Shown here: positions 44,353 through 55,366 of the stretch, piece by piece | Layout of the letters: the number at the start of each line of letters is the position of its first letter | Position numbering within the stretch: the stretch's first letter is position 1 | Notes under the pieces: generated by a model | Seen by the model: only the letters and a program-made list of their open reading frames with translations | Database searches by the model: none | What the model was told of the DNA's origin: nothing | DNA from: Streptomyces venezuelae | GTDB lineage: Bacteria > Actinomycetota > Actinomycetes > Streptomycetales > Streptomycetaceae | NCBI RefSeq assembly: GCF_008642375.1 | Contig: NZ_CP029194.1 | Coordinates: forward strand, 4,092,001 to 4,156,000 | Reading direction: 5' to 3' | Length of the DNA stretch: 64,000 nucleotides | Position numbers and translations under genes: made by a program

Positions 44353-44384
44353 GAAACCCGGTCCGGTACACCCGGCCGGGTTTC
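44353..44384 (+). terminator. terminator of DUF3073-type gene
   Basis: GAAACCCGG / CCGGGTTTC, 9-bp arms, 14 bp after the stop. Confidence 0.7.
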
Positions 44385-44390
44385 TGTGCT

Positions 44391-44418
44391 GTCCCGCTCC
44401 GTACGGACGGAGCGGGAC
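44391..44418. terminator. second hairpin, possible bidirectional terminator
   Basis: GTCCCGCTCCGT-ACGG-ACGGAGCGGGAC, 12-bp perfect arms between the convergent DUF3073-type gene and purM. Confidence 0.75.
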
Positions 44419-44430
44419 GGTCCACGCGAA

Positions 44431-44467
44431 CGGCCCGGCGGCACCCCTGAGGGGTACTGCCGGGCCG
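44431..44467 (-). terminator. terminator of purM
   Basis: CGGCCCGGC / GCCGGGCCG arms enclosing a smaller CCCCTGAGGGG hairpin, 32 bp past the purM stop on the minus strand. Confidence 0.7.
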
Positions 44468-44498
44468 TCGCCGTAGGCCTGCCCGCTGGGCGGCCTTC

Positions 44499-45578
44499 CT
44501 ACTTCGCGTAGTCCCCGACCAGCTCCGCGCCGGTCGTGTGCGCGCCGCGCTCGGTGATCTCGCCCGCGACCCAGGCCTCGACCCCGCGGTCCGCGAGGGT
44601 CGTCAGGGCCACGTCCACGGAGTCGGCCGGCACGACGGCCATCATGCCGACGCCCATGTTCAGCGTCTTCTCCAGCTCCAGGCGCTCCACCTGACCGGCC
44701 TTGCCGACCAGGTCGAAGATCGCGCCCGGGGTCCAGGTGGAACGGTCGACCGTGGCGTGCAGGCCGTCCGGGATCACCCGGGCCAGGTTGGCGGCGAGAC
44801 CGCCACCGGTGATGTGGCTGTACGCGTGGACGTCCGTGGTCCGGGTGAGGGCCAGGCAGTCCAGCGAGTAGATCTTGGTGGGCTCCAGGAGCTCCTCGCC
44901 GAGCGTCCGGCCGAGCTCCTCGACCTGCTGGTCGAGGGTCATCCCGGCGCGGTCGAAGACCACGTGCCGGACGAGCGAGTACCCGTTGGAGTGAAGACCC
45001 GAGGAGGCCATGGCGATGACCGCGTCCCCCGTACGGATGCGATCGGCGCCGAGCAGCCGGTCGTACTCCACGACACCCGTGCCGGCGCCGGCGACGTCGA
45101 AGTCGTCCGGGCCGAGGAGGCCCGGGTGCTCCGCCGTCTCGCCGCCGACGAGGGCGCAGCCGGCGAGGACGCAGCCCTCGGCGATGCCCTTGACGATGGC
45201 GGCGACCCGCTCGGGGTGGACCTTGCCGACGCAGATGTAGTCGGTCATGAAGAGCGGCTCGGCGCCGCAGACGACGATGTCGTCCATGACCATCGCGACC
45301 AGGTCGTGGCCGATCGTGTCGTACACGCCCATCTGGCGGGCGATGTCGACCTTCGTGCCGACGCCGTCGGTCGCCGAGGCGAGCAGCGGACGCTCGTAGC
45401 GCTTGAGGGCGGAGGCGTCGAAGAGACCGGCGAAACCGCCGAGGCCGCCGAGGACCTCGGGGCGCTGGGTCTTCTTCACCCACTCCTTCATGAGCTCGAC
45501 GGCGCGGTCGCCCGCCTCGATGTCGACGCCCGCGCTCGCGTAGCTGGCGCCGCTTCCGGCACTGGTGGACTCAGACAT
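44499..45578 (-). CDS. purM: phosphoribosylformylglycinamidine cyclo-ligase
   Basis: 359 aa. Converts FGAM to AIR with ATP in de novo purine synthesis. Conserved segments GGLGGFAGLFD, LLASATDGVGTKV, MVMDDIVVCGAEPLFMTDY and ALVGGETAEHPG are present. Length is normal for the family. It follows purF by 44 bp on the same strand, so the two are probably one transcript. The ATG at 45578 is chosen because the longer frame crosses purF; the ribosome site is weak. Confidence 0.96.
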   Translation of the reverse strand: MSESTSAGSGASYASAGVDIEAGDRAVELMKEWVKKTQRPEVLGGLGGFAGLFDASALKRYERPLLASATDGVGTKVDIARQMGVYDTIGHDLVAMVMDDIVVCGAEPLFMTDYICVGKVHPERVAAIVKGIAEGCVLAGCALVGGETAEHPGLLGPDDFDVAGAGTGVVEYDRLLGADRIRTGDAVIAMASSGLHSNGYSLVRHVVFDRAGMTLDQQVEELGRTLGEELLEPTKIYSLDCLALTRTTDVHAYSHITGGGLAANLARVIPDGLHATVDRSTWTPGAIFDLVGKAGQVERLELEKTLNMGVGMMAVVPADSVDVALTTLADRGVEAWVAGEITERGAHTTGAELVGDYAK

Positions 45579-45622
45579 GCTGAAGAACTTTCGTGTCGTA
45601 CTGCGGGGTGTGCAGCGGGGTC

Positions 45623-47149
45623 TTACGGGCGGCGCAGGGCGTCGGAGGCCGCGGTCGCGGCCGGTCCCGCGGCCAGCTCGGTCTCCAGGAGCTGCTTGCC
45701 GAGGAGCTCGGGGTCCGGGAGCTCCATCGGGTACTCGCCGTCGAAGCAGGCACGGCAGAGGTTCGGCTTCTGGATGGTGGTCGCCTCGATCATCCCCTCC
45801 AGGGAGATGTACGAGAGCGAATCCGCCCCGAGCGACTTGCCGATCTCGTCGATCGACATGCCGTTGGCGATCAGCTCCGCGCGGGTGGCGAAGTCGATGC
45901 CGAAGAAGCAGGGCCATTTCACCGGCGGCGAGGAGATCCGGATGTGGATCTCGGCCGCGCCGGCCTCGCGGAGCATCCGGACGAGCGCGCGCTGGGTGTT
46001 GCCGCGGACGATCGAGTCGTCGACGACCACCAGGCGCTTGCCCTTGATGACTTCCTTGAGCGGGTTCAGCTTCAGCCGGATGCCGAGCTGCCGGATGGTC
46101 TGGGAGGGCTGGATGAAGGTGCGCCCGACGTAGGCGTTCTTCACCAGGCCCGCGCCGAAGGGGATGCCCGAGGCCTCGGCGTAGCCGATGGCGGCCGGGG
46201 TGCCCGACTCCGGAGTCGCTATGACCAGGTCGGCCTCGACGGGCGCCTCCTTCGCGAGGCGGCGGCCCATCTCCACACGGGAGAGGTAGACGTTCCGCCC
46301 GGCGATGTCGGTGTCGGGGCGAGCCAGGTACACGTACTCGAAGACACAGCCCTTGGGCTTCGCTTCCGCGAATCGCGAGGTACGGATGCCGTTCTCGTCG
46401 ATCGCGATCATCTCGCCCGGCTCGACCTCGCGGACATAGCTGGCGCCGCAGATGTCGAGGGCGGCGGACTCGGAGGCGACGACCCAGCCGCGCTCGAGAC
46501 GGCCGAGGACCAGCGGGCGGATGCCCTGCGGGTCACGGGCCGCGTAGAGCGTGTGCTCGTCCATGAAGACGAGGGAGAAGGCGCCCCGGACGTCGGGGAG
46601 GACCTTCGCGGCGGCCTGCTCGATGGTGAGCGGCGTGCCGTCCTCGTCGACCTGGGCCGCGAGGAGCGCGGTGAGCAGGTCTGTGTCGTTGGTCGCGGCC
46701 ACCCGGGTCGAGCGGCCTTCCTTCTTGGGAAGGTCGGCGACCATCTCGGCGAGCTGCGCCGTGTTCACCAGGTTGCCGTTGTGGCCGAGCGCGATCGAGC
46801 CGTGGGCGGTCGCCCTGAACGTCGGCTGCGCGTTCTCCCACACGGACGCCCCGGTGGTCGAGTAGCGGGCGTGACCGACCGCGATATGACCTTGGAGGGA
46901 GCCGAGAGAGGTCTCGTCGAAGACCTGGGACACGAGGCCCATGTCCTTGAAGACGAGGATCTGGGAGCCGTTGCTAACCGCGATACCCGCGGATTCCTGG
47001 CCCCGATGCTGGAGGGCGTAGAGCCCGAAGTACGTGAGCTTTGCGACCTCTTCACCCGGAGCCCAGACACCGAAGACGCCACAAGCGTCCTGGGGGCCTT
47101 TCTCTCCGGGGAGCAAGTCGTGATTGAGTCGACCGTCACCACGTGGCAC
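45623..47149 (-). CDS. purF: amidophosphoribosyltransferase
   Basis: 508 aa. First committed step of purine synthesis: PRPP plus glutamine to phosphoribosylamine. The N-terminal nucleophile cysteine lies in PQDACGVFG after a short propeptide, which must be cleaved. The PRPP-binding motif VVVDDSIVRGNT and four Cys in the Fe-S-type positions (near CFFG and CRACFDGEYP) fit the B. subtilis-type enzyme. The GTG at 47149 (PRGDGRL) matches the family N-terminus; an in-frame GTG at 47212 would add 21 residues. Upstream of purM in the same direction. Confidence 0.95.
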   Translation of the reverse strand: MPRGDGRLNHDLLPGEKGPQDACGVFGVWAPGEEVAKLTYFGLYALQHRGQESAGIAVSNGSQILVFKDMGLVSQVFDETSLGSLQGHIAVGHARYSTTGASVWENAQPTFRATAHGSIALGHNGNLVNTAQLAEMVADLPKKEGRSTRVAATNDTDLLTALLAAQVDEDGTPLTIEQAAAKVLPDVRGAFSLVFMDEHTLYAARDPQGIRPLVLGRLERGWVVASESAALDICGASYVREVEPGEMIAIDENGIRTSRFAEAKPKGCVFEYVYLARPDTDIAGRNVYLSRVEMGRRLAKEAPVEADLVIATPESGTPAAIGYAEASGIPFGAGLVKNAYVGRTFIQPSQTIRQLGIRLKLNPLKEVIKGKRLVVVDDSIVRGNTQRALVRMLREAGAAEIHIRISSPPVKWPCFFGIDFATRAELIANGMSIDEIGKSLGADSLSYISLEGMIEATTIQKPNLCRACFDGEYPMELPDPELLGKQLLETELAAGPAATAASDALRRP

Positions 47150-47367
47150 GTTTCCGAGTGTAGACGGGCTCGCCCACTGGTCCGAATTGAAGAAAAGCGG
47201 CGACTGTGCCACTCGTGGGATCGCACGAAATGATCATCTCGGGCTTGGAGAGGCCTACGAAGCAGGCGCGGGAAGGGATTCCCGCCCCCGGGCCCCCATG
47301 AGCAGACGCTCGTACCAGCGATCGAGGCCCCCCGCGATGTGACGGAGTGCACCTTCTCCGGCGGGTG

Positions 47368-48183
47368 CTAGCGGGCCGCCGTGGCCGTGAGGCCCTCTCC
47401 CGAGGGGTCCGTGAGGGTCAGCGTCCGGTGGTCGAGGCGGTAGGTGAGCGGGCCGTCGAGGAGCTCGTACAGCTTCGTCTCCAGCTCCATCTCCGGGCTC
47501 GCGCACATCATGCGGGTGGTGGCCGCCGGGCCCTCGACGGTGAGGGTGGTGCCGTCGACCCGGGCGGTCGCGGAGAAGTTGTTGCAGCCCAGATTGCCGG
47601 TGACCCGGCCGTCCTCGCCGATGACGATCCGCGCCTTGCCGCCGCTGCCGGCGGGCAGGGAGGCGGCCGTCGTGCCGGAGACGAGCGAGGCGATCTTCCA
47701 GGTGGTGCCGCGCAGCGGGGCGCCCGGCTCCGTGGTCAGTTCGAGGCCGTTCCGGCCGTCGGCGGAAGCGAGGGTGAACCGCTCCCCCTTGATCGTGCCC
47801 TTGAGCTCGCCCGAGAAGGCCGTGATCAGCGCCTTCTCGAAGCGCTCCCGGTCTCCGGGGCAGCCGATCGCGGTGATCTCGTCCTGGGTGACGGTGAGGG
47901 TGTCGCCCTGCACGCCGACGGTGGCGCCGAAGTGGTTGCAGCCGGTGTTCCCCTGGGCCCGGCCGTCCTCCTTGAACTCGACGCGCGCGTCGGCGGGGGC
48001 CGTCGACCTGCGCCCGTCGACCGTCACGGCCTTGACCGACCAGTGCGTACCGCTGACGGGCAGGGCGGGGTCGACGGTCCCGGCCTGACCGGCGCCGGGG
48101 CCCCCGTCCGTACCGCAGGCGGTGGCGGAGGCAGCGAGGAGGAGGAGCGGGACCAGGGCGGCGAGGGCGCGTGGCTTCGGCAT
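47368..48183 (-). CDS. lipoprotein with two META domains
   Basis: 271 aa. Signal peptide and lipobox SATAC (Cys at residue 23). Two META domains follow, each with the GNxGCN(H/N)F core: GNTGCNHFGA and GNLGCNNFSA. Cys pairs occur in each (GCN with IGCPGD, and GCN with MMCASPEME), so disulfides are likely. META proteins of this kind are associated with heat-shock-like HslJ or heterodimer secretion; the function in actinobacteria is unknown. The start at 48183 is an ATG; an in-frame ATG lies two codons upstream. Confidence 0.85.
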   Translation of the reverse strand: MPKPRALAALVPLLLLAASATACGTDGGPGAGQAGTVDPALPVSGTHWSVKAVTVDGRRSTAPADARVEFKEDGRAQGNTGCNHFGATVGVQGDTLTVTQDEITAIGCPGDRERFEKALITAFSGELKGTIKGERFTLASADGRNGLELTTEPGAPLRGTTWKIASLVSGTTAASLPAGSGGKARIVIGEDGRVTGNLGCNNFSATARVDGTTLTVEGPAATTRMMCASPEMELETKLYELLDGPLTYRLDHRTLTLTDPSGEGLTATAAR

Positions 48184-48226
48184 GGAGATGGGACGGGCGG
48201 GCCCGCCGTCCGGTTCCGCGAGGTGG

Positions 48227-49015
48227 CTAGGAGAGGACCGGCAGGACGGCCGACAGGTCCGCACGCTCGCCGCTCGCGCTGATGTGGGCGGCCTCCTTCT
48301 CCGCCGCCCACTCGGCGCGGCCCGTCGCGAGCCTGATCCAGGTCAGCGGGTCCGTCTCGACGACGTTGGGCGGGGTGCCCCGGGTGTGCCGGGGGCCCTC
48401 CACGCACTGCACGACCGCGTACGGCGGGATCCGCACCTCGACCGCGCCCCCGGGTGCCTTCGTCGCGAGGGCGTCGGCGAGCAGCCGGACGCAGGCGGCG
48501 AGGGCCTGCCGGTCGTACGGGATGCCGGCGCCGGTCGCCGCGTTCAGGTCGTCGGTGTGGACGACCAGTTCGAGGGTCCGGGTGACCAGGAAGTCGGCGA
48601 GGGTCATGGCGCCGAGCCGGGCCCCGACCAGCCGTCCGTCGGCGGCCTCCGCGACCCGCTCCTCGTACAGGGCGGCCGTCCGCTCGTACAGCCCGGGAAG
48701 ATCACTCGTGTCGATCGCCCGCGTGTCCGTGTCGATCCGCGCGGCGGCGGTGACCGTGGCCATGGGCCAGTCGACCAGGGCCAGTTCCCGGCGCGCCGGC
48801 TCGGGCTCGCCGAGGTGCCGGGCGACGGCGCCCAGGGCCATCGTCACGTGGGCCGCGAGCTCCCGCACGGTCCACTCCCCCAGCCGCGTCGGCGCGGCCA
48901 GCTGCTCGGGCGTGAGAGCCGTGACCCCCTCTTGTACGTTCCGGAACTGGGCGAGGACGGCGGCCCGAGTCTTGGTGGAGTCGTAGCTGCGGGTGCGCTT
49001 CTTGGCCGGTGGCAT
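48227..49015 (-). CDS. maleylpyruvate-isomerase / DinB-like protein with sterol-carrier domain
   Basis: 262 aa. The N-terminal four-helix DinB-like part (FRNVQEGVTALTPEQLAAPT, EWTVRELAAHVTMALG) has the metal-binding His pattern. The C-terminal third resembles a sterol-carrier-like (SCP2) domain (ISASGERADLSAVLP). Members of this family are mycothiol-dependent isomerases or detoxification proteins. A MPPAKKRTRS start is preferred; the frame is open further upstream with no ribosome site. Substrate unknown. Confidence 0.78.
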   Translation of the reverse strand: MPPAKKRTRSYDSTKTRAAVLAQFRNVQEGVTALTPEQLAAPTRLGEWTVRELAAHVTMALGAVARHLGEPEPARRELALVDWPMATVTAAARIDTDTRAIDTSDLPGLYERTAALYEERVAEAADGRLVGARLGAMTLADFLVTRTLELVVHTDDLNAATGAGIPYDRQALAACVRLLADALATKAPGGAVEVRIPPYAVVQCVEGPRHTRGTPPNVVETDPLTWIRLATGRAEWAAEKEAAHISASGERADLSAVLPVLS

Positions 49016-49091
49016 GGGGGCGAGGGTAGCCGGAGACTGGAGGCAGAGGGCTTCAGCACAGCGTCTACGCGTACAGAGGGGTCGATGAGCC

Positions 49092-49499
49092 ATGGCTGAG
49101 CACCCTGACGCCGCCCTGGTCCGCAAGGGCTACGAGGCGTTCACCAAGGGCGACACGGAGACCCTGCGGTCACTGATGACCGCGGACTGCACCCACCACT
49201 CGCCGGGCAGCAGCCGGATGTCCGGCCACTTCAAGGGAGCGGACAACGTCCTCGCCCACTTCGGGCAGCTCATGGAGCTGACCAACGGCACCTTCCGGGT
49301 CGAGGAGCGGGGCATCTACCCGGACGGCCGCGGCCATGTCATGTCGGTGCACAAGTGGCACGCCGACCGCGGGGACCGGGGCATCGAGATGGACGGCGGG
49401 CTCTTCTTCACCATCGTCGGCGGCAAGATGACCGATGTGGACGAGTGCGTGGCGGACATCGAGGAGTCCGACGCCTTCTGGGATCAGGCCGCCGCGTAG
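49092..49499 (+). CDS. NTF2/SnoaL-like protein
   Basis: 135 aa. Cone-shaped alpha+beta fold of the SnoaL/NTF2 family: VRKGYEAFTKGDTETLRSLM helix then GIEMDGGLFFTIVGGKMTDV strands. Such proteins bind small ligands or act as isomerases. The function here is unknown. It is divergent from the isomerase-like gene, and its stop overlaps the M23-like gene by 16 bp on the opposite strand. Confidence 0.8.
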   Translation: MAEHPDAALVRKGYEAFTKGDTETLRSLMTADCTHHSPGSSRMSGHFKGADNVLAHFGQLMELTNGTFRVEERGIYPDGRGHVMSVHKWHADRGDRGIEMDGGLFFTIVGGKMTDVDECVADIEESDAFWDQAAA

Positions 49500-50308
49500 C
49501 CCGGCGTCGTGAACGTCTCGCCGTTCGCCGGCACGCCGATGCCGCGCCAGGTGAAGGGGACGCCCCTGGCCGTCTCCAGGTCCGGGCCGTCCATCAGCTG
49601 GAAGTGGACGTGGGGCTCGGTGGAGTTGCCCGAGTTGCCGCACCGGGCGAGCTCCTGGCCGGCGACGACCCGGTCGCCAGCACGGACCGCCAGCGAGCCG
49701 CGCCGCAGGTGCGCGTACATCGCGTACGTACCGTCGCCGAGGTCGAGGACCAGGTGGTTGCCGGTCACGCGGCGGGCGCCCGCGAGAACGCGGACGGCGG
49801 ACTCGATCAGCATCAGATAGAGCACCGCGGGCAGGGAGTTGCGGCTGAGGTGGTCGCGCTGGCCGTCCTCGGCGTGCACGACGGTCGCGTCGGCGACCGC
49901 CAGCAGGGGCGCGTCGAAGGCCGGGAAGTCGCGGTTGCGGCGGACGAGGGGCCAGAGCGGGGCGAAGGCGGGGCGCGGGCGCTCCTCGCCCTCCTCCACG
50001 ATGTCGATGGCGTACGTCTGGCCGTACTGGTGCGTGCCGTGGCTCGGCGTCCGGTCGGCCGGGCTGTTCATCGCGGACCAGCGGCCGACGACGGGCGGGC
50101 CCACCTCGACCGTCGCGCGCGGCCCCGCGGCGATCCGGCGGCGGCCGGTCACGACGAGGCCGATGCCGAGAGCGGCGGCGGCGAGCGCCGGCAGCCAGCC
50201 CGCCCCGTACGGATACGGCGGGTCGAAGGCCACCGAGGCGAGCGCCTGCACGGCGAACAGCAGCCAGAGCAGGCGGTGGAGCAGCAGTACGGACTTACGC
50301 GAAAGCAT
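49484..50308 (-). CDS. membrane M23-like peptidase, LytM fold
   Basis: 274 aa. Two N-terminal hydrophobic segments (residues 5-30 and 35-55) place the rest outside the membrane. The M23 zinc motifs are present as HGTHQYGQTYAID and TEPHVHFQL, but the first ligand loop is unlike the classical HxG...D of LytM, so activity is likely but not certain. GGGGGA precedes the ATG. Starts 24 bp after the ArsR-type regulator gene, so it is probably the regulated partner. Confidence 0.82.
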   Translation of the reverse strand: MLSRKSVLLLHRLLWLLFAVQALASVAFDPPYPYGAGWLPALAAAALGIGLVVTGRRRIAAGPRATVEVGPPVVGRWSAMNSPADRTPSHGTHQYGQTYAIDIVEEGEERPRPAFAPLWPLVRRNRDFPAFDAPLLAVADATVVHAEDGQRDHLSRNSLPAVLYLMLIESAVRVLAGARRVTGNHLVLDLGDGTYAMYAHLRRGSLAVRAGDRVVAGQELARCGNSGNSTEPHVHFQLMDGPDLETARGVPFTWRGIGVPANGETFTTPGYAAA

Positions 50309-50332
50309 GGACGTTCCCCCTGTGTGCACGTT

Positions 50333-50839
50333 CTACGGGCGGGCGGCGGTGAGCATCACCAGGAGCGGGACGACCCGGGCCCCGGGGACCTCGTAGCGGC
50401 CACGGCCCGTGGTGTGCAGCCAGCCCGCGCCGGTCAGCTGCTTCAGGTGGTGGTAGATCTGGCCGGTCGTGCCGATCTCCGCCGACTCCGCCAGTTCGGC
50501 GGCGGTCCGACGGCCGCCGAGGATCTCCCGCAGCAGCCTGAGCCGTACGGGATGACCGAGCGCGGCGAAGGAGTCCGCCGCCCCGGCCCACTCCTCGTCG
50601 AGCAGCCGCTCGGTGAGCGCGCCGAACTGCCACTCGTACCGCTCGTCGGTCGGCAGCCGGACCGAACCCGTGAACAGCACACCGCCGTCGGCGCCCCGCT
50701 CCCCGGCCTCGGCGAGCTCCGCCTTGAACCCCTCCAGGGCCCAGAAGGTGGCGTCGACGGCCTCGGGTGCGGGGTGCTCGGCACCCTCAAGGGCGGCCAT
50801 GCGCCGTTCCAGCTCGGCCACCCGCTCTTCCAGCTCCAT
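50333..50839 (-). CDS. ArsR/winged-helix regulator with N-terminal coiled coil
   Basis: 168 aa. An N-terminal heptad-like segment (ELEERVAELERRMAALEG) is followed by a winged-helix domain: FAALGHPVRLRLLREILGGR and IYHHLKQLTGAGWLHT. No metal-binding Cys pair of classic ArsR is seen. A perfect 20-bp palindrome (50848-50867) begins 8 bp upstream of the ATG, where an autoregulatory operator would lie. It likely controls the M23-like gene downstream. Confidence 0.87.
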   Translation of the reverse strand: MELEERVAELERRMAALEGAEHPAPEAVDATFWALEGFKAELAEAGERGADGGVLFTGSVRLPTDERYEWQFGALTERLLDEEWAGAADSFAALGHPVRLRLLREILGGRRTAAELAESAEIGTTGQIYHHLKQLTGAGWLHTTGRGRYEVPGARVVPLLVMLTAARP

Positions 50840-50847
50840 TCCTCGGA

Positions 50848-50867
50848 GATTACGTAATTACGTAATC
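50848..50867. promoter_or_regulatory. perfect palindromic operator upstream of the ArsR-type gene
   Basis: GATTACGTAATTACGTAATC is a perfect 20-bp palindrome, only 30% G+C in a region above 70%. It also holds two overlapping TTACGTAA octamers. Its position 8 bp before the start codon suggests the regulator blocks its own promoter. Confidence 0.8.
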
Positions 50868-50889
50868 ACTGGCAAGAGGGAAACGGGAA

Positions 50890-50916
50890 AGCCCCCGCCC
50901 GGAAGGGGCGGGGGCT
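50890..50916 (-). terminator. terminator after purL
   Basis: 11-bp perfect arms AGCCCCCGCCC / GGGCGGGGGCT with a 5-nt loop, 18 bp past the purL stop. Confidence 0.8.
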
Positions 50917-50934
50917 CTCTCGCAGAGCGTCGGA

Positions 50935-53183
<2,249 letters not shown>

Positions 53184-53184
<1 letters not shown>

Positions 53185-53864
53185 CAGGCGTTGACCAGCT
53201 TCTTGAGGATCGAGGTGAAGAAACCGAGGCCGTCCGTCTTGCCGGTACCGACCAGCGGCTCGACGGCGTGCTCCGGGTGCGGCATGAGGCCGACCACGTT
53301 GCCCGCGGCGTTGGTGATGCCCGCGATGTCGCGCAGCGAGCCGTTGGGGTTCATGTCCAGGTAGCGGAAGGCCACCCGCCCCTCGGCCTCCAGCTCGTCG
53401 AGCGTGCGCTCGTCGGCGACGTACCGGCCGTCCATGTTCTTGAGCGGGACCTCGATCTCCTGGCCCCGCTCGTAGTCGGACGTCCAGGCGGTCTCCGCGT
53501 TCTCCACCCGCAGCTTCTGGTCGCGGCAGATGAAGTGGAGGTGGTTGTTGCGCAGCATCGCGCCCGGCAGCAGATGGGCCTCGGTGAGGATCTGGAAGCC
53601 GTTGCAGATGCCGAGGACGGGCATGCCCGCCTTGGCCTGCTCGATGATGCTCTCCATCACCGGCGAGAAGCGGGAGATCGCTCCGGCCCGCAGGTAGTCG
53701 CCGTAGGAGAAGCCGCCGGCGAGAACCACGGCGTCGACCTGCTTGAGGTCCTTGTCGCGGTGCCAGAGCGAGACGGGCTCGGCGCCCGCGAGGCGGGCGG
53801 CGCGCAGCGCGTCCTGATCGTCGAGAGTTCCGGGGAACGTGACGACGCCGATGCGTGCGGTCAC
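53184..53864 (-). CDS. purQ: phosphoribosylformylglycinamidine synthase glutaminase PurQ
   Basis: 226 aa class I glutamine amidotransferase supplying ammonia to PurL. The nucleophile Cys lies in VLGICNGFQIL (about residue 88), and the catalytic His/Glu in MPHPEHAVEP near the end. The GTG start overlaps the purS stop by 4 bp (GTGA), as expected in this operon. Confidence 0.97.
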
Positions 53865-54106
53865 GACTCGACCTTCACGACGAAGTCTTCGATCACGGTG
53901 TTGGCAAGGAAGGTTTCGGCCATCTCATGGATGCGGGCGAGGGCGGCGTCGTCGACCGGCCCCTCCACCTCCAGCTCGAAGCGCTTCCCCTGACGGACGT
54001 CGGCGATTCCGGCGAATCCCAGGCGGGGCAGTGCACGCTGCACCGCCTGCCCCTGAGGGTCCAGAATCTCCGGCTTGAGCATGACGTCGACTACGACGCG
54101 TGCCAC
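53861..54106 (-). CDS. purS: phosphoribosylformylglycinamidine synthase subunit PurS
   Basis: 81 aa; the structural subunit of the PurLQS complex. Begins ARVVVDVMLKPEILDPQGQ, the family N-terminus, with GGGAG 6 bp upstream of the GTG at 54106. A GTG two codons further up (54112) is possible. First gene of the operon. Confidence 0.95.
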   Translation of the reverse strand: MARVVVDVMLKPEILDPQGQAVQRALPRLGFAGIADVRQGKRFELEVEGPVDDAALARIHEMAETFLANTVIEDFVVKVES

Positions 54107-54484
54107 TGGCACTCCCGGTGGTGTGTTGCGTGGGCGGTTCCCTCAGCGTACCTGCCTCCAAATTCTACGCGGGTAGAGATCTGAAGGATCCTACAAAGAG
54201 ATCCCCAAAGACCCGTGAACGGACCACGAACAGAGCGCGAACGCCACCCGCCCCTCACAGGCACACCCGAGCGCAAAATTCCAGCGAAATATTGCGGACC
54301 TCAATCCGCCGGGACACGCTGAAACAATTGCCGGGGCTTCACAATGCGACACCTACCGCTGTACAAAGGAATGCAGAGGAAAGCAGCATTGTCCCGGCAC
54401 AGCCGAACGGTCGGCATCGTCGCACGTCAGAGACGTCACAAGCGTCGTTCCGACCCCGGCGGCCGCAGGAAAGGACCGATATCC
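54107..54484. other. divergent promoter region purS / Lsr2-like gene
   Basis: 378 bp without a gene. It must hold the purSQL promoter (minus) and that of the Lsr2-like gene (plus). An AT-rich patch with GATCTGAAGGATCC is near 54178. No confident promoter hexamers or PurR-type site were found. Confidence 0.5.
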
Positions 54485-54856
54485 GTGGCTCAGCGTGTGG
54501 TGGTCACTCTCTCCGATGACATCGACGGCGGAGATGCTGCTGAGACGGTCGCGTTCGGCCTCGACGGGAAGATGTACGAGATCGACCTGAATGCTGCCAA
54601 TGCAAAGAAACTCCGCAAGACCCTCGCCCCCTACCTCGCGGCCGGCCGCAAGCAGTCGGCGGGCACGAAGGGCGGACCGGGAGGCGCGAAGGGCTCGGCC
54701 GGCGGACCGAAGGGCGGGGCCGAGACCTACACCCGCACCTCGCTCGCGCCCGACCCGGCGGCGGTCCGCGCCTGGGCCCAGTCCAACAAGATGGACGTGC
54801 CCGCCAGGGGCCGCATCCCGAAGAAGGTCTACGAGGCGTTCCACGCCGCGAGCTGA
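54485..54856 (+). CDS. lsrL: Lsr2-like nucleoid-associated protein (LsrL)
   Basis: 123 aa. The N-terminal dimerisation domain reads RVVVTLSDDIDGGDAAETV and YEIDLNAANAKKLRK. A Lys/Gly-rich linker (residues 50-80) precedes the C-terminal AT-hook-like domain with VPARGRIPKKVYEAF. Lsr2 proteins bind AT-rich DNA and silence it in actinobacteria; the gene next to purS is the paralogue known as LsrL (SCO4076 from memory), not the main Lsr2. The GTG at 54485 has AAGGA 10 bp upstream. Confidence 0.93.
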   Translation: MAQRVVVTLSDDIDGGDAAETVAFGLDGKMYEIDLNAANAKKLRKTLAPYLAAGRKQSAGTKGGPGGAKGSAGGPKGGAETYTRTSLAPDPAAVRAWAQSNKMDVPARGRIPKKVYEAFHAAS

Positions 54857-54898
54857 GCCGACGCGCGCCGGGCCGACGCGAGCCGGGGCCGAGCCGAT

Positions 54899-54929
54899 TT
54901 GCATTGCACCCCCCATGATCCGCTAGAGT
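54899..54929 (+). promoter_or_regulatory. candidate promoter of tRNA-Gly(TCC)
   Basis: TTGCAT and TAGAGT separated by 19 bp; the same TAGAGT -10 box is seen before initiator tRNA. About 49 bp upstream of the tRNA. Confidence 0.4.
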
Positions 54930-54978
54930 CTGGAACACGCCGAGGGGCAAGGCCGCAGGGCCGGACCTCACGCAGCGT

Positions 54979-55050
54979 GCGGGTGTAGTTCAGTAGCAGA
55001 ACATCCCCCTTCCAGGGGGAAGGCGCAGTGTGCAATTCCTGTCACCCGCT
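54979..55050 (+). tRNA. tRNA-Gly (TCC)
   Basis: 72 nt. Anticodon loop CTTCCAG on a TCCCC/GGGGA stem, anticodon UCC (reads GGA). CCA not encoded. Confidence 0.93.
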
Positions 55051-55129
55051 CTGCATCGCATTACCGAGCACTCCGGTGCATCAGGTAGAGTGGTGCTCGC
55101 ACCGCCCGATGAAAGTCGGTCGGGAGCAT

Positions 55130-55202
55130 GCGGACGTGGCTCAGTTGGTAGAGCATCACCTTGCCAAGGTGAGGGTCGCGAGTTCGAATCTCGTCGTCCG
55201 CT
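55130..55202 (+). tRNA. tRNA-Gly (GCC), copy 1
   Basis: 73 nt. Anticodon loop TTGCCAA, anticodon GCC. Identical to the copy at 59126-59198 and in the same orientation. A TAGAGT box at 55086-55091 may drive it. Confidence 0.95.
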
Positions 55203-55210
55203 CAGGAAGT

Positions 55211-55244
55211 CGAAGGCCCCGGTTCTCTGGAACCGGGGCCTTCG
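55211..55244 (+). terminator. terminator of tRNA-Gly(GCC) copy 1
   Basis: 15-bp perfect arms with a TCTG loop 8 bp after the tRNA. Confidence 0.85.
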
Positions 55245-55366
55245 TCGTGTCCCCTTCCGCCGTCGTGTCCGTCCCGCCCGCCCACGCCTGACGCCATGAC
55301 ATTTGTCAGAAGCGGTGATGACACCGCGCACTGCCGGACGGCCCCGGACGCCGGGAGTCTGGACAC

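Noticed and set aside
47255..47360. Short protein-like end (HIAGGLDRWYERLLMGARGRES) between purF and the META lipoprotein
   Set aside because: Sequence looks protein-like, but no in-frame ATG, GTG or TTG follows the lipoprotein stop; kept only as a note.
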